64,000 nt of DNA, from positions 124,001 to 188,000 of the forward strand of contig CAYOAP010000004.1 in assembly GCA_964401995.1 (NCBI GenBank). The letters are read 5' to 3'. Below the pieces are notes generated by a model that ran no database searches, had not been told where the DNA came from, and saw only the letters and a program-made list of their open reading frames with translations. Source of the stretch: DATCBF01 sp964401995 (GTDB taxonomy: Bacteria > Actinomycetota > Thermoleophilia > Solirubrobacterales > 70-9). The translations under genes and the position numbers were made by a program. Shown one piece after another: positions 17,903-27,692 of this stretch (position 1 is the stretch's first letter; each line of letters begins with the position of its first letter).

Positions 17903-18118
17903 ATGGTCCGCGCGCTGACAATACGTTTCGTCGTGATGGCGATCGGCATCGTGCCTTTGATGCGCTACCTCACCGCTGTGGATGCGTCATATGGCGTGGC
18001 GCTGGCGGCGGTTGGGGTCTACAGCGCGATCGGCGCAACGATCATCGGCTACTACGGGGCGACCCACCTGGACGACATCCCCGTGCGCCCGTCTCGCCGT
18101 GGCAGGCGCCAGACCTGA
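17903..18118 (+). CDS. Small membrane protein of unknown function
   Basis: 71 residues with two hydrophobic segments (VVMAIGIVPLMRYL and VALAAVGVYSAIGATIIGYY) and a basic C-terminus (RPSRRGRRQT) likely to face the cytoplasm. Supported by the TAGACT leaderless signal and by its place right after another small membrane gene. No homologue recognised; function unknown. Confidence 0.6.
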   Translation: MVRALTIRFVVMAIGIVPLMRYLTAVDASYGVALAAVGVYSAIGATIIGYYGATHLDDIPVRPSRRGRRQT

Positions 18119-18406
18119 GCAGTCCCACTCGACTAACCGCGCGCCACCTGCTACAAAGTCCTTTAGTGAAGCGAAGCGTCGACATTGCGAGCAGCAGTTG
18201 CGCCTCCGGCGCCGCGCTCCAACCTGTCCGCTTCACCTATTGGCGATTTAGCTAGGCGTCCGGCCTGGCGGCATTTCGCCGCGTCCAAAAAGCACTCGGT
18301 CGGGCGCCGAAATACTCCCGTTGCGCATCTGGCTTCAGCCTGCGCGCAGGGGAGACCCGGGTCCAGAAAGTAGGATTTTCCAGCTTTGGAGAAAGGCGAC
18401 GGCAAA
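18119..18406 (+). other. Non-coding stretch before aroG
   Basis: 288 bases without a convincing gene. It holds a GCGGC-ATTTC-GCCGC hairpin at 18268-18282, a GACCCGGGTC palindrome shortly before a TAGGAT hexamer (18371-18376), and moderate GC. It may be a 5' leader or promoter region of aroG; no known leader RNA is recognised. Confidence 0.4.
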
Positions 18407-19492
18407 ATGGTGATCGGGATGAGGGAGGGTCAGACTCGGGATCGAGTCCGTGACCAGCGAATCGAGCGGGTGGTGGAGCTGGCTTCGCCGGCGCAGCTGC
18501 TTGGCGATTTGCCGCTGGGTGACGAGCGCGGTCAGGCGGTCGTCAAAGGGCGCCAAGAGGTTGAGGACGTGCTCAACGGCAGCGACGACCGGCTGCTTGT
18601 CGTCGTCGGCCCCTGCAGCGTGCACGACGTCGACGCGGCCCTGGAGTACGCCGGCCGTCTGGCCGGCATCGCCGAGGAGCATGGCGGCGAGCTGCTGATC
18701 GCGATGCGCGTCTACTTCGAGAAGCCGCGGACGACGACGGGATGGAAGGGGCTGATCAACGACCCGCATCTGGACGGCTCCGGCGACGTCAACTCCGGCC
18801 TGCGGATCGCCCGCAAGCTGCTGCTGGAGGTGCTCGACCTCGGCCTGCCGGTCGGTTGCGAGTTCCTCGACCCGATCACGCCGCAGTACATCTCCGACAC
18901 GGTCGCCTGGGGCGCGATCGGCGCCCGCACGACCGAGAGCCAGATCCACCGCCAGCTCGGCTCCGGCCTCTCGATGCCAATCGGCTACAAGAACCGGACT
19001 GACGGCAACGTCCAGGTCGCGGTCGATGCCGTCCGCGCCTCGGCGGTCTCCCACGCCTTTGCTGGCATCGACGACAACGGCACCCCGGCGATCCTCCACA
19101 CCACCGGCAACCCCGACGGCCACGTGATCCTGCGCGGCGGCAAGGGGGCGCCGAATTACGACGCGGCCGGGGTCGAGGGGGCGCTGGAGAAGCTGCGCGC
19201 CGCCGGCCTGCCCGAGCGGGTGGTGATCGACGCCTCCCACGACAACAGCGGCAAGGATCCTGACCGCCAGCCGGTCGCGATCGAGAGCATCGCCGAACAG
19301 ATGGAAGCCGGCAGCGAGGCGATCGTCGGCGTCATGCTCGAGTCCTTCCTTGTCGCCGGCAACCAGGACCTTGAAGGCGAGGGCGAGCTGACCTACGGGC
19401 AGTCGATCACCGACGGCTGCATCGACTGGGACCAGACCGTCTCGGTTCTGGGCAGGCTGACGGCGGCGGTCAAGGCGCGGCGCAGCGGATGA
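18407..19492 (+). CDS. aroG: 3-deoxy-7-phosphoheptulonate synthase (DAHP synthase), class I
   Basis: First enzyme of the shikimate pathway: PEP plus erythrose 4-phosphate to DAHP. 361 residues from ATG 18407 (GGAGAAAGG about 10 nt upstream); TTG at 18386, 9 nt after TAGGAT, is an alternative. Class I-alpha motifs: VVVGPCSVHD, RVYFEKPRTTTGWKGLINDP, GYKNRTDGN, DASHDNSGKD and VMLESFL. The N-terminal extension resembles the regulatory segment of feedback-inhibited AroF/G/H enzymes. tyrA overlaps by ATGA. Confidence 0.94.
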   Translation: MVIGMREGQTRDRVRDQRIERVVELASPAQLLGDLPLGDERGQAVVKGRQEVEDVLNGSDDRLLVVVGPCSVHDVDAALEYAGRLAGIAEEHGGELLIAMRVYFEKPRTTTGWKGLINDPHLDGSGDVNSGLRIARKLLLEVLDLGLPVGCEFLDPITPQYISDTVAWGAIGARTTESQIHRQLGSGLSMPIGYKNRTDGNVQVAVDAVRASAVSHAFAGIDDNGTPAILHTTGNPDGHVILRGGKGAPNYDAAGVEGALEKLRAAGLPERVVIDASHDNSGKDPDRQPVAIESIAEQMEAGSEAIVGVMLESFLVAGNQDLEGEGELTYGQSITDGCIDWDQTVSVLGRLTAAVKARRSG

Positions 19493-20574
19493 AGGTTGCC
19501 GTCCTCGGCGTCGGCCTGATCGGCGGCTCGATCGGCCTCGCCGCGCGGCGGCAGGACGAAACGGAAGTTGCCGGGTTCGATCCCGATCCAGCGATGCTGG
19601 AGCGGGCGCTGGAGGTTGGCGCGATCGACCGCGCCGCCAGCTCTGATGCCGACGCCTGCGACGGCGCTGACATCGTCTTCTGTGCCGCGCCGGTCTCGGC
19701 CCTGGAGGGGCTGGCGCGGGCGGCGCTGGCCAACAGCGGCCCGGAGTGCGTCGTCACCGACGTCGGCTCGACCAAGCAGCAGATCGTCGCTGCGCTGGGT
19801 GCCGATGAGCGCTTCGTCGGCGGCCACCCGCTGGCCGGCGCCGAGACCGCCGGGGTCGGGAACGCCCGCGCCGACCTCTTCGAGGGCGCGCGCTGGTACC
19901 TGACGCCTGCCGAGGGTTCCAGCGGCCTGCTCTACGACAAGCTGCAACGCGCGATCACCGGGCTTGGCGCCCGGCCGCAGGCGATCGGGGCCGAGGCCCA
20001 CGATCGCCTGATGGCGACGGTCAGCCACCTGCCCCACGTCGTCGCCAACGTCCTCGCCAGCCAGGCGGCGGCGGAGCTGACCGGCGACAGCGAGCGGCTG
20101 CCCGAGGTCGGCCCCAGCTTTCGCGACGCGACCCGCGTCGCCGGCTCTAACCCGGCGATCTGGGGCGACATCTTCTCCAGCAACCGCGAGGCCGTGGCCG
20201 AGGCGGTCGAAGCCGTCGCCGCCGGGATGAGCGCGGCGGCGGAGCTGATCCGCGGCGGCGACCGCGATGCCGTCACCGCCTGGCACGCCGCGGCGGCCGA
20301 GGACCGGCAGCGGCTGCTCGACGCCGATCGCGTCGGTGGCCCGCTGACGGAGCTGCGCGTCGTCGTCACCAACCGCCCGGGGATCGTCGCCGAGCTTGCC
20401 CTGGCGCTGGGCGAGGCGGGGGTCAATATCGAGGACATGGCGCTGCACCCAGCGCCGGACATGACCTCCGGCGCGATCTCACTCTGGGTCTCTGGCGACG
20501 ACCAAGCCCAGCGCGCAGTCGAGTTGGTGCGCGAGCGGGGCCACGCCGTCACCGTCCTCGGCCCCGGGAAGTAG
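19489..20574 (+). CDS. tyrA: Prephenate dehydrogenase with C-terminal ACT domain
   Basis: NAD(P)-dependent oxidative decarboxylation of prephenate to hydroxyphenylpyruvate for Tyr synthesis. 361 residues: Rossmann motif GVGLIGGSIG (7-16), catalytic region with FVGGHPLAGAE and SHLPHVVAN, then an ACT domain (about 285-355; LRVVVTNRPGIVAELALALG) that probably gives Tyr feedback control. Overlaps the aroG stop by ATGA; aroA starts 6 bp later. Confidence 0.95.
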   Translation: MKVAVLGVGLIGGSIGLAARRQDETEVAGFDPDPAMLERALEVGAIDRAASSDADACDGADIVFCAAPVSALEGLARAALANSGPECVVTDVGSTKQQIVAALGADERFVGGHPLAGAETAGVGNARADLFEGARWYLTPAEGSSGLLYDKLQRAITGLGARPQAIGAEAHDRLMATVSHLPHVVANVLASQAAAELTGDSERLPEVGPSFRDATRVAGSNPAIWGDIFSSNREAVAEAVEAVAAGMSAAAELIRGGDRDAVTAWHAAAAEDRQRLLDADRVGGPLTELRVVVTNRPGIVAELALALGEAGVNIEDMALHPAPDMTSGAISLWVSGDDQAQRAVELVRERGHAVTVLGPGK

Positions 20575-20580
20575 GCGCGA

Positions 20581-21885
20581 ATGGCGACCCGCTTCGATCC
20601 CGCCGGGCCGCTCCGCGGCCTGCTGCGGCCGCCGGCCGACAAGTCGATCTCCCACCGCGCCGCCCTGATCGCGGCGATGGGCGACGGCGAGACGGCGGTC
20701 GAGGGCTACCTTGACGCCGCCGACACCCGCTCGACCCTGGCGGCGGTGGGGGCGCTCGGCGCCGAGATCGATGGAGTCGAGCCGGGCTCGGTCGCGCCGA
20801 CGATCCAGATCCGCGGCGTCGGCCTGCGCGGCGCCGAGCCGGCCAGCGTCGATGTCGGCAACGCCGGCACCCTGCTGCGCCTGCTGCCCGGCTGGCTCGC
20901 CGGGCAGGAGATGGGGGAGTGGACGCTGGACGGCGACGAGTCGATCCGCCGCCGGCCGGTCGACCGGATCGTCGAGCCGCTGCGGCTGATGGGCGCGGAG
21001 CTGAGCTGCCGCGAGCAGCGCTACACCCCGCTGCGGGTCGCGAGCGCCCCGCTGCGCGGCATCGATTACGAGATGCCGGTCGCCAGCGCCCAGGTCAAGT
21101 CCTGCCTGCTCTTCGCCGGGCTGCTGGCCGAGGGCGAGACCCGGGTTGTCGAGTCGCACCCAAGCCGCGACCACACCGAGCGAATGCTGGCGGCGGCCGG
21201 CGCCGAGGTCCGCCAGGACGGAAACACGGTCAGCGTGCGCCGGGCCGAACGGCTTGAGCCGGGGACGATCGTGGTGCCCGCCGACTTCTCCTCGGCCGCC
21301 TTCTTCATCGTCGCGGGATTGCTCGTGCCCGGCAGCGATGTCGTCCTCACCGATGTCGGCCTCAACCCCACCCGTTCCGGGCTGCTGACGATCCTTGAGC
21401 GGATGGGGGCAAAGTTCGAGGTCGAGCCGGAAGGGGCCCGCGGCGGCGAGCCGGTCGGCCGCATCCGTATCCGTCCCTCGCCGCTGCACGCAACCGACGT
21501 GGCCGGGGCGGAGATTCCGCTGGCGATCGACGAGCTGCCGCTGGTCGCCCTCGCCGCCTGCTTCGCCGAGGGCACGACGACGATTCGCGAAGCGACGGAG
21601 CTACGGCGCAAGGAGTCCGACCGGATCGAGACTGTGGCCACCGCGCTCACCACCCTGGGCGCGAAGGTCGAGACCGCTCCCGACGGGATGGCGATCGAAG
21701 GCGCCGGCGGCCTGCGCGGCGGCACGATCGACTCCCACGGCGACCACCGGATCGCGATGCTGGGCGCGGTTGCCGGGCTCGCCGCGGCCGGCGGGGTCGC
21801 CGTCGAAGGCATGGACGCGGCCGCGGTCAGCTACCCCAGCTTCGAGTCCGACCTCGCCTCGCTGGTGAGCTCAAGCCGGGGCTGA
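20581..21885 (+). CDS. aroA: 3-phosphoshikimate 1-carboxyvinyltransferase (EPSP synthase)
   Basis: Makes EPSP from shikimate 3-phosphate and PEP. 434 residues with PPADKSISHRA (substrate-binding K/S/R), DVGNAGTLLRLLPG, RRPVDRI, QVKSCLLFAGL, the catalytic Asp region and SHGDHRIAM near the C-terminus. The PEP-site motif reads GNAGTLLR, with no alanine-to-bulky change visible at the usual position. Follows tyrA after 6 bp in the aroG-tyrA-aroA operon. Confidence 0.96.
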   Translation: MATRFDPAGPLRGLLRPPADKSISHRAALIAAMGDGETAVEGYLDAADTRSTLAAVGALGAEIDGVEPGSVAPTIQIRGVGLRGAEPASVDVGNAGTLLRLLPGWLAGQEMGEWTLDGDESIRRRPVDRIVEPLRLMGAELSCREQRYTPLRVASAPLRGIDYEMPVASAQVKSCLLFAGLLAEGETRVVESHPSRDHTERMLAAAGAEVRQDGNTVSVRRAERLEPGTIVVPADFSSAAFFIVAGLLVPGSDVVLTDVGLNPTRSGLLTILERMGAKFEVEPEGARGGEPVGRIRIRPSPLHATDVAGAEIPLAIDELPLVALAACFAEGTTTIREATELRRKESDRIETVATALTTLGAKVETAPDGMAIEGAGGLRGGTIDSHGDHRIAMLGAVAGLAAAGGVAVEGMDAAAVSYPSFESDLASLVSSSRG

Positions 21886-21889
21886 GGAC

Positions 21890-22645
21890 TTGGCCTCAGG
21901 GGGCGCCGCCGGCCTCGACATCCATCGCTCGGGCCAGGGCCCGCCGGTCGTCTTCATCCACGGCAGCATCGTCGGTGCCGAGGTGACCTGGCGCCGCCAG
22001 CAGCCGCTCGGCGAGCGCTGGACCCTGGTCGTCGCCAACCGCCCGGGTTTCGGCGCCAGCCCGCCATTGGCGCGCGGCGACTTCGAGGCCGAGGCGCCCC
22101 TGTTCGCCGAGCTTCTCGGCGACGGCGCCCATCTGGTCGGCCACTCCTACGGCGCGGTGATCGCCTTGCTGGCGGCGGCGCTGCGGCCCGAGGCGGTCCG
22201 CTCGCTGACCGTGTCCGAGCCCGGGGCGCTGCGCCTCGCCGGCACTCCTGGTGGGGAGAAGTTGATCGCTGACGGCGAGTTGCTCTACGCCGCCCGCGGC
22301 TCGCTCTCGCCGGATGATTTCCTGCGCATGTTCCGCTCCGGTACCGGCTCCAGCCGCGAGACGCCCGAGGATCTTCCCGACGAGCTGCGACGCGGGGCGG
22401 AGCTGGCGATGCGGGAGCGACCGCCCTGGGAGGCCGAGATCCCACTCGATGCGCTCGCCGCCGCCGGCTTCCCGGCGCTCGCGATCTCCGGCGGCCACTC
22501 ACCTGTGTTCGAGGCGATCTGCGACAACATCGCCGAGCGGCTTGGCGGCGAGAGGGCCGTGATTCAAGGCAAGGGCCACAACATTCCCGCGACCGGCGAT
22601 CCCTATAACGAGCGCCTGGCGCGCTTCCTCGCGGAGAGCGGATGA
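21890..22645 (+). CDS. Alpha/beta hydrolase
   Basis: 251 residues. Nucleophile S86 in VGHSYGAV, oxyanion-hole segment FIHGSIVG, and a catalytic His in QGKGHNIP near residue 232. Substrate unknown; it could be an esterase or an enol-ester hydrolase. TTG start 4 bases after the aroA stop with GAGGA close upstream, so it is translated with the aro operon. Last gene before a crotonase with its own strong ribosome binding site. Confidence 0.8.
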   Translation: MASGGAAGLDIHRSGQGPPVVFIHGSIVGAEVTWRRQQPLGERWTLVVANRPGFGASPPLARGDFEAEAPLFAELLGDGAHLVGHSYGAVIALLAAALRPEAVRSLTVSEPGALRLAGTPGGEKLIADGELLYAARGSLSPDDFLRMFRSGTGSSRETPEDLPDELRRGAELAMRERPPWEAEIPLDALAAAGFPALAISGGHSPVFEAICDNIAERLGGERAVIQGKGHNIPATGDPYNERLARFLAESG

Positions 22646-22675
22646 GCACCGACAAATGAACGGCTAGGAGAAGAC

Positions 22676-23527
22676 ATGGACTACGAGCAGATCAGCTACG
22701 AGCGCCGTGGGCCGGCCGCCGTGATCACGATCGAGCGGCCGGAGCGGATGAACGCGATCGGCGCCCGCGCCCATCGCGAGCTGGTCGACGCCTGGGCTCG
22801 CTTTCGTGACGACGACAGCGCCCTGGTCGGCATCCTCACCGGCGCCGGCGATCGCGCCTTCTGCGCCGGCGGCGACCTCAAGAGCCTCGCCGACGGCGAG
22901 CCGGTTGGGCCGACCACGGCAGAGGAGGTCGAGGCCCACAACCGCGGCGAGCGTCCCGGGATCCTCGGCCCCTCGCGCTGGACCGACATCCACAAGCCGA
23001 CGATCGCGGCGGTCAACGGCGTCGCCTATGCCGGCGGCCTTGAGTGGGCGTGCTGGTGCCACCTGGCGATCGCCGAGGAGCACGCCAGCTTCGGCGTCAC
23101 CTGCCGGCGCTGGAACATCGGCCTCGCCGACGGCGGCACCCAGCGCCTGCCGCGGATCGTCGGCTGGAGGCGGGCGATGGAGTTGATCGTCACCGGCCGC
23201 GTGATCGACGCCCGCGAGGCGCTCGAGATCGGCCTGGTCAACGAGATCGTCGCCAAGGGCGCTGGCCTCGACCGCGCGCTTGAGCTCGCCGAGACGATCG
23301 CGGCGCTGCCGCAGCCGGCGATCCGGACCGACCTGGAGGCCGCCGAGCGCGGCTGGGGACGGCCGCTTGAGGAGGGCCTGCGGATCGAGGCGGAGTGCTT
23401 CAACCGGTTGCTCGGCGAGCCCGAGATCCTCGAGGGCCTGCGGCGCTTCAACGAGCGCGACCATCCAGACCGCGATCCGCAGGCCGCTGCCACCACTCCG
23501 GGGCTGCGGCGCGGCGGCGCCGGCTGA
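22676..23527 (+). CDS. Crotonase/enoyl-CoA hydratase family protein
   Basis: 283 residues, crotonase fold. The oxyanion-hole motif CAGGDL and the first catalytic Glu (AGGLEWA) are present, but the second Glu of true hydratases is replaced: the FG-to-GGTQ segment reads FGVTCRRWNIGLADGGTQ with Cys at that site. It is therefore probably another CoA-thioester isomerase, hydrolase or C-C-cleaving enzyme. AGGAG lies 6 nt before ATG. No other beta-oxidation gene adjoins it. Confidence 0.85.
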   Translation: MDYEQISYERRGPAAVITIERPERMNAIGARAHRELVDAWARFRDDDSALVGILTGAGDRAFCAGGDLKSLADGEPVGPTTAEEVEAHNRGERPGILGPSRWTDIHKPTIAAVNGVAYAGGLEWACWCHLAIAEEHASFGVTCRRWNIGLADGGTQRLPRIVGWRRAMELIVTGRVIDAREALEIGLVNEIVAKGAGLDRALELAETIAALPQPAIRTDLEAAERGWGRPLEEGLRIEAECFNRLLGEPEILEGLRRFNERDHPDRDPQAAATTPGLRRGGAG

Positions 23528-23557
23528 CGCGCAGAGCTGCCGCCGGGCGCTCGCCTC

Positions 23558-23563
23558 TACGCT
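23558..23563 (+). promoter_or_regulatory. -10-like element of cmk
   Basis: TACGCT with a 7-nt gap to ATG 23571; no ribosome binding site between. Fixes the cmk start and predicts a leaderless cmk-der transcript. Confidence 0.6.
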
Positions 23564-23570
23564 GCCAGCC

Positions 23571-24209
23571 ATGGTGATCGCGATCGATGGGCCCGCCGGG
23601 GCGGGCAAGTCTTCTGTGGCCCGCGCTGTGGCGACGGCGCTGGACTTCACCTACCTCGACTCCGGGGCGATGTACCGCTGCGTGGCCCTGGCCGCGATCG
23701 AACGCGGCGCCGACCTCGACGACGGCGCTGCGATGGGCGAGGTTGCCGCTGCTGCTGAGATCGAGCTCGGCCAGGGCCGGGCGCTGCTCGACGGCCGCGA
23801 GGTCACCGCCGCGATCCGCGAGCCCGGCGTCACCGCCGCGGCCTCGCACGTCTCGGTCCACCCCCAGGTGCGCGAGGCCCTGGTCGCCCGCCAGCGGCAG
23901 CTGATCGCCGCCGGCCGCTACGTCGCCGAGGGCCGCGACATCGGCACCGTGGTCAGCCCCGACTCGCCGCTCAAGGTCTTCCTCACCGCCAGCGACGAGG
24001 AGCGAGCCCGGCGGCGGGCGGCGCAGACCGGGGAGGACCCGGGAGCGGTGTTGGCGGCTCAGCACGAGCGCGACGCGCGCGACACCGCCCGCGAGCACGG
24101 CGCCCTGCGCGCGGCCGAGGACGCTATCGACCTCGACACCACCGGCCTTCCCCTCGACCAGGTGGTCGAACGTGTGGTCAAGCTTGCCCGGGAGCGCGGC
24201 CTCGCATGA
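23571..24209 (+). CDS. cmk: Cytidylate kinase
   Basis: Phosphorylates CMP/dCMP to the diphosphate with ATP. 212 residues. P-loop GPAGAGKSS (7-15), YLDSGAMYR and the VAEGRDIGTVV motif are diagnostic. An open frame continues upstream through the crotonase gene but is a shadow; the ATG at 23571 gives the canonical MVIAIDGPAG start. der overlaps by ATGA, the common cmk-der pairing. Confidence 0.96.
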   Translation: MVIAIDGPAGAGKSSVARAVATALDFTYLDSGAMYRCVALAAIERGADLDDGAAMGEVAAAAEIELGQGRALLDGREVTAAIREPGVTAAASHVSVHPQVREALVARQRQLIAAGRYVAEGRDIGTVVSPDSPLKVFLTASDEERARRRAAQTGEDPGAVLAAQHERDARDTAREHGALRAAEDAIDLDTTGLPLDQVVERVVKLARERGLA

Positions 24210-25546
24210 GCGGCCAAGTCCCCACCGTCGCCGTCGTCGGCTTCCCCAATGTCGGCAAGAGCACCCTCGTCAACCGCCTGGTCGGCGGCCGCGAGGCCGT
24301 CACCGACTCCGAGCCCGGCGTCACCCGTGATCGCAAGCGCCTCGCCTGCGAATGGAACGGTGTCGCCTTCGAGCTGGTCGACACCGGCGGCATCGACCTC
24401 GAGGACGAGGCCGAGCTCTCCCGTGACATCCAGCGCCAGGCCCGGCTCGGGATCGCCGAGGCCGACGCGGTGATGTTGGTCGTCGATGCCCGGGCGGCGT
24501 TGCGGGCCGGCGACGCCGAGCTGGCGAGAACGCTGCGCGGCGGCGGGCCGCCGGTCCTGGTCGTCGCCAACAAAGTCGACCGCGTCGCCGACTCCCACCT
24601 GACCGCGGAGTTCAACAAGCTCGGCCTCGGCGAGCCGATCCCGGTTTCCGCCACGCACGGGCTCGGCACCGGCGACCTGCTCGACCGCATTGTCGAGACC
24701 CTGGGCGACAGGCCCGAGCAGGCCCCGCTCGACGACGCCACCCGGGTCGCCGTGATCGGCCGTCCCAACGTCGGCAAGTCCTCGCTGGTCAACGCATTCG
24801 TCGGCGACGAGCGGGTGATCGTCTCCGACCGCGCCGGCACAACCCGCGACGCGATCGACACCGAGCTCGAGGTGGAGGGGCGGCGGGTGATCCTGGTCGA
24901 CACCGCCGGCCTGCGGCGGCGCTCGAAGATGGCCGGCAGCATCGACTTCTATGCCCAGCTGCGCTCCCAGCGCGCGGTCGAGCGCGCCGATGTGGCGCTG
25001 GTTGTCTGCGACGCCACCGAGGGCATCACCTCCGAGGATCTGCGCGTTGCCGAGCTGGCGATGAAGGCCGGCTGCGCCACCCTGCTGGCGATGAACAAGT
25101 GGGACGAGAGCCGGACCGACATCGACGAGGCGCGGGCCAAGGTCACCCGCAAATCGCGCCTGCGGCCGACCGTGGTCACCGTCTCCGCCCTGCGCGGCCG
25201 CAACGTCGGCACCCTGCTGCCGCGCACGCTGGAACTCGCCGATCGCGCCGCCGAGCGGATCCCGACTCCGGCCCTCAACCGCTTCGTCGCCGACGTGGTG
25301 GCGAAGACGCCGCCGCCGGCCCGCCGCGGCAAGCGCCTGCGGCTCTACTACTCGGCCCAGGTCGGCGAGAAGCCGCCCCGGGTCGCAATCCAGGTCAACG
25401 ACCGTCGCCTGATCACCCGCGAGTGGGCTTATCACCTGGAGAACCGGATGCGCGAGACCTACGGGTTGGAGGGCGTGCCCCTGATCATCGACTTCGTCCC
25501 GCACTCGGGCCGGCGTGGGGCGCCAAAGCCGGACGAGAACAATTAG
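24206..25546 (+). CDS. der: Ribosome-associated GTPase Der (EngA)
   Basis: Tandem-GTPase needed for 50S subunit maturation. 446 residues: first G domain with GFPNVGKST, DTGG and NKVD; second with GRPNVGKSS, DTAG and NKWD; then a KH-like domain. ATG overlaps the cmk stop. The TAG stop forms part of the TAGGAT hexamer proposed as the metK promoter. Confidence 0.97.
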   Translation: MSGQVPTVAVVGFPNVGKSTLVNRLVGGREAVTDSEPGVTRDRKRLACEWNGVAFELVDTGGIDLEDEAELSRDIQRQARLGIAEADAVMLVVDARAALRAGDAELARTLRGGGPPVLVVANKVDRVADSHLTAEFNKLGLGEPIPVSATHGLGTGDLLDRIVETLGDRPEQAPLDDATRVAVIGRPNVGKSSLVNAFVGDERVIVSDRAGTTRDAIDTELEVEGRRVILVDTAGLRRRSKMAGSIDFYAQLRSQRAVERADVALVVCDATEGITSEDLRVAELAMKAGCATLLAMNKWDESRTDIDEARAKVTRKSRLRPTVVTVSALRGRNVGTLLPRTLELADRAAERIPTPALNRFVADVVAKTPPPARRGKRLRLYYSAQVGEKPPRVAIQVNDRRLITREWAYHLENRMRETYGLEGVPLIIDFVPHSGRRGAPKPDENN

Positions 25547-25549
25547 GAT
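25544..25549 (+). promoter_or_regulatory. -10-like element of metK
   Basis: TAGGAT, overlapping the der stop codon, with a 6-nt gap to ATG 25556 and no Shine-Dalgarno sequence. Confidence 0.65.
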
Positions 25550-25555
25550 TTCCGA

Positions 25556-26805
<1,250 letters not shown>

Positions 26806-26806
<1 letters not shown>

Positions 26807-26942
26807 GGACGCCGGCCCCCTCCCCGGAAATTGACTCGTCCGCCTGTCGCGGACTCGGATGTTGGAGCGCGGCTGACGCCGCGCAATAGACAGATTGCAT
26901 ATCGCGCCTTCGGCACATTCCCGGGGAGGGGGCCGGCGTCCC
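26806..26942. repeat. Multi-hairpin palindromic element, copy 1
   Basis: A perfect 22-bp inverted repeat (26806-26827 with 26921-26942) encloses three smaller hairpins: GTCCGC/GCGGAC (26838-26854), GCGCGGC-TGAC-GCCGCGC (26867-26884) and a GCC-TTC-GGC stem (26906-26914). The inner block, including CAGATTGCATATCGCG at 26891-26906, recurs at 58599-58614. The outer arms of the two copies differ in sequence but each pairs perfectly. It abuts the metK stop. It could be a structured RNA, a terminator family or a MITE/REP-like mobile palindrome. Confidence 0.75.
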
Positions 26943-27083
26943 TGGCCAACACGCCCCGAAGCTCCTCGCGAGAGTGTGTGCAGTCCCTCGATGCTCCTAA
27001 GCTTCGGTGCCCGTTCGGAGGTTCGCCGGGAGCGCCTGAGCTACCTAGCTATGAGCGCTGAGGGAGCTGTTGGGAAGGACCCC
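26943..27083. other. Intergenic stretch between element copy 1 and the PH-domain gene
   Basis: About 140 bases between convergent metK and the PH-domain gene, no coding signal. No tRNA-like or known RNA motif was recognised in it. Confidence 0.4.
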
Positions 27084-27623
27084 TTAGGCGGGAGGCTGCG
27101 GCGGGGCCTGCTGCTGGGGCTGAACCTCGCCCAGCCCGTGCGATCCGCTGGCGCCGGCGACGGTCGCCTGGTCAACGCGGTGAACCACATCGCCTGGCTC
27201 GGCGACGCCTTCGAAGACGAAGTTGTAGTCGTCGCTGGCCGCGGTATCGAAGTCGACGTCGCCGATCTGCATCAGCCGCTGGTAGACGGTCTGACGGTAG
27301 TTGACGTTCTGGACCCGCTCCAAGCGCGTCTCCTGGATCTCGCGGGAGATGATTCCCCGTTTGATGTTGAGGCGGCGGTTGGTGATCGTGTAGGTCGTCG
27401 CCACTCGTTTGATGAAGCCGACGAGGACGGTGATCGCGATCAGGACCAAGACGATGAGGAAGACGGTCGCGCTGGCGGCACCGACAACTTTGGCGATCGC
27501 GCCGATGATGGCGGCGATCACGATGCCTTTCAGGTAGAAGCCGAGGATCGCCCTCCAGGAGGGATGACCCTCGAAGATGACCTGCTCTCCGGGACTGAGA
27601 TTGAGCGCCACGGGCGGCAGCAT
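27084..27623 (-). CDS. PH-domain (bPH2-type) membrane protein
   Basis: 179 residues. Two hydrophobic segments (about 28-65, with GIVIAAIIGAIAKVVG and ATVFLIVLVLIAITVLV) are followed by a bacterial PH-like domain (TTYTITNRRLNIKRGII, then ETRLERVQNVNYRQTVYQRL and GDVDFDTAAS), the pattern of the YdbS/YdbT-like bPH2 family. The C-terminus is a Gln/Pro tail. Function unknown; members are membrane-associated. Divergent from priA. Confidence 0.8.
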   Translation of the reverse strand: MLPPVALNLSPGEQVIFEGHPSWRAILGFYLKGIVIAAIIGAIAKVVGAASATVFLIVLVLIAITVLVGFIKRVATTYTITNRRLNIKRGIISREIQETRLERVQNVNYRQTVYQRLMQIGDVDFDTAASDDYNFVFEGVAEPGDVVHRVDQATVAGASGSHGLGEVQPQQQAPPQPPA

Positions 27624-27680
27624 AAGCGTTGCGGCGGCGTTGTGCAGGAGAAGCCGGGTTGGGGCGTCCGCCGCCGTCCA

Positions 27681-27686
27681 TACTTT
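27681..27686 (+). promoter_or_regulatory. -10-like element of priA
   Basis: TACTTT with a 6-nt gap to ATG 27693; no ribosome binding site. Confidence 0.5.
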
Positions 27687-27692
27687 CGCTCG

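Noticed and set aside
26943..27083. tRNA or small RNA gene downstream of metK
   Set aside because: A GGTTCG-like string is present but no cloverleaf or acceptor stem can be formed.
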